Below the pieces are notes generated by a model. That model was not told where the DNA came from, made no database searches, and worked only from the letters and a program-made list of their open reading frames with translations. A DNA stretch of 64,000 bases, taken from assembly GCA_024305405.1 (NCBI GenBank), contig JAKNDB010000107.1:124001-188000 (forward strand). The letters are read 5' to 3'. Shown here one piece after another: positions 62,201-64,000 of the stretch (positions are counted from its first letter, which is position 1; every line of letters begins with the position of its first letter). A program made the translations under genes and the position numbers. The DNA comes from Dirofilaria immitis. Lineage: Eukaryota; Nematoda; Chromadorea; Rhabditida; Onchocercidae.

Positions 62201-63507
62201 AAATTAAGTAATGATTATCAAAAATAGAATTCAAGAATTTATCACTGAATATCTCTATCAATGATAAATGATAAGAGAATAAAATGCTGAAAAATGAGGA
62301 CAGAATGAAAGAAATGATGTGATACAATTTAAATTTTAAATCTTAAATTTTGTACAACTATGGCAAAATCATATTTTAATCATTGATATAAACTGTTTCT
62401 GCTAAAGAAATTAAAATTAAAAAAGTTATTTAAACATCATAAATTACAGTATATGTTTAACTATAATAGTACTATTCGTTATTATTGCGAAGTCATTATT
62501 GATGAGCAATTTGAATGAGTGAGTATAATAAAGTGGTCATTCAGTTGATGGTCATTTAGTTTGATTTACAACTTGAGCAACCAAGTGCAAATATTCATTT
62601 TTATATATCTCAATTAATTTTATGCATTTTTGAATATGACTAACTTTACTACTTTTTGCCTCATAAATTTATTTCCAATCATTATTGATAAATATATATA
62701 CTTGTTAAATGTAAAATTTAAGTGATTAAATTTATCTTATCAATTTAATCATTTAAATCTTAACAATATCATTCATATCTATATGATCTATTTGAATTTT
62801 ATTTTCTTGAATATATCTAATTAATAGAGCTAAGAAATTAAAAAAAAAAAAAACTTATATACTATCATGGAGACAATAAGGAAGGATTGATTTTAATAAC
62901 TGATAAAATAAGTTTGATTTATCGATATGATTATACTCATTATTAATAATGACTATTGTAAACTACTATTAAATATTCTGATTGTAGCAACAATACATAT
63001 TACAGATTTATTCATTTTGGAATTCAGATTGGAATGGATTTTTTCAGAATAGATTAATCGCCAATTGCAAATATTTGTAATATAGATATGATGTGAAATG
63101 AGAGACATTAACTGTCAATGATTGAACAAAAATAACGTAGTAATTAGAATATCATAAACAGAAGTTAATTGTGGTATAAACGAGAGATCATCATACCTAT
63201 TTTATGGATTATTAGAGAAAGGTTAACAAAAGAGAGAATAAAAGATGGTTTATGAAATTGTTGTGCAATTTTGGCATATATGATATAGTAGTAGTAGTAA
63301 TAGTAATAGCAATAGCAATAGCAATATCATCATCATCATCACATCATCATCGACAGATAATTATCGTCACATTCGATAGATAGTAAAAATTTGCCAATCT
63401 CAAATGTTAATTTTCATTTTATATTTGTTTTATAATATTAAAGACAAAATTAACAAAGTTTGACAATAAGCAGAAAAAAATTTTGTAAAATTTAAACTAA
63501 TCGTTAT
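59232..63507. other. AT-rich region upstream of Otx B
   Basis: No gene recognised in more than 4 kb. A TAATCC word lies at about 60955, and a small G+C-rich patch at about 61030-61130 (aaggtggtgcaatcattaag; cggaggcggagc) stands out as a possible conserved noncoding element. Pyrimidine-rich run at 61285-61395. Confidence 0.5.
59950..60028. repeat. TGATCAAT-based inverted and tandem repeat
   Basis: Alternating attgatcaat and aatcaatca words form an interrupted palindrome whose outer arms are aaattgatca and tgatcaattt. Confidence 0.8.
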
Positions 63508-63653
<146 letters not shown>

Positions 63654-63941
63654 GCATAATTGTTTCTGGCAAATATCTGCTAGATTTTCTTCGAGATTAT
63701 TGCAAAAATTTTTGTCGAGAAATAAGAATGATGAAATTTTCTCGAATTTATTTATTATATTGAGAAAAATTGTTGAAAACGAGCAAAAAAATGTATGTAC
63801 AAAAAGAAAAAAAATGAAAAAGAAATAGGCAAAAGTTATATTATTAATTATTCAAATTATATGGCATAACAAATATTTCAATCGATGATTATGAAACATT
63901 ACATTACAAAATGTGGCCACCAAATTTGAATTGATAATTAT

Positions 63942-63942
<1 letters not shown>

Positions 63943-63975
<33 letters not shown>

Positions 63976-63990
63976 AAGAGAGAGGGAGAG
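63943..63990. repeat. GA microsatellite
   Basis: (ag)n with a few interruptions near the right edge. Confidence 0.95.
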
Positions 63991-64000
63991 ATTAGTTATT

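Overview
This is an AT-rich (roughly three-quarters A+T) eukaryotic window with spliced, intron-rich genes on both strands, long gene-poor stretches and many tandem repeats. The best fit is a nematode. Two Otx-type homeobox genes lie in the same orientation 16 kb apart, which recalls the adjacent ceh-36/ceh-37 pair of C. elegans (from memory). A degenerate array of hexamers near 18.0 kb includes the nematode telomere unit TTAGGC. Several first coding exons sit directly behind a consensus splice acceptor, as expected for trans-splicing. I cannot name a species.

Layout. 0-2 kb (-): a partial multi-span membrane protein running off the left edge. 5.3-7.3 kb (+): a small five-exon gene ending in a polybasic and cysteine-cluster tail. 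8.4-12.5 kb (-): glycogenin, with a large trinucleotide repeat next to one of its splice donors. 15.2 kb (+): a possible acidic C-terminal exon. 17.2-20 kb (-): a possible small secreted peptide gene and a four-span membrane protein gene. 23.1-24.3 kb (+): a Gly/Trp-rich, probably secreted protein, followed at 25.5-26.4 kb by Trp/Asn-rich coding patches. 31.3-32.6 kb (+): CHCHD4/Mia40, the mitochondrial disulfide-relay oxidoreductase, with CHC in place of CPC. 35.8-37.5 kb: two tiny head-to-head genes. 39.1-41.2 kb (-): Otx-type homeobox gene A. 47.1-54.3 kb (+): Mediator subunit MED24 in about 25 exons. 54.8-55.0 kb (-): a U1 snRNA gene. 57.1-59.2 kb (-): Otx-type homeobox gene B. 59.2-64 kb: AT-rich DNA without a recognisable gene.

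Most exon structures were derived by hand: reading frames were joined at GT/AG sites and accepted only if the intron phases agreed. For the membrane protein at the left edge, the polybasic-tail gene, glycogenin (its short form), CHCHD4, Otx B and the two tiny genes, every junction is in phase. MED24 and Otx A are recognisable from end to end but each needs several one-base corrections. Some of these fall in homopolymers, so uncorrected assembly errors are more likely than true decay.

The genes do not form one pathway. They cover transcription (MED24, two K50 homeodomain factors), splicing (U1), mitochondrial protein import (CHCHD4) and glycogen synthesis (glycogenin). The points most worth following are the U1 gene with a changed base in its 5' splice-site recognition sequence, the CHC active site of the Mia40 homologue, the unusual small genes, and the repeat that may govern the glycogenin 3' end.
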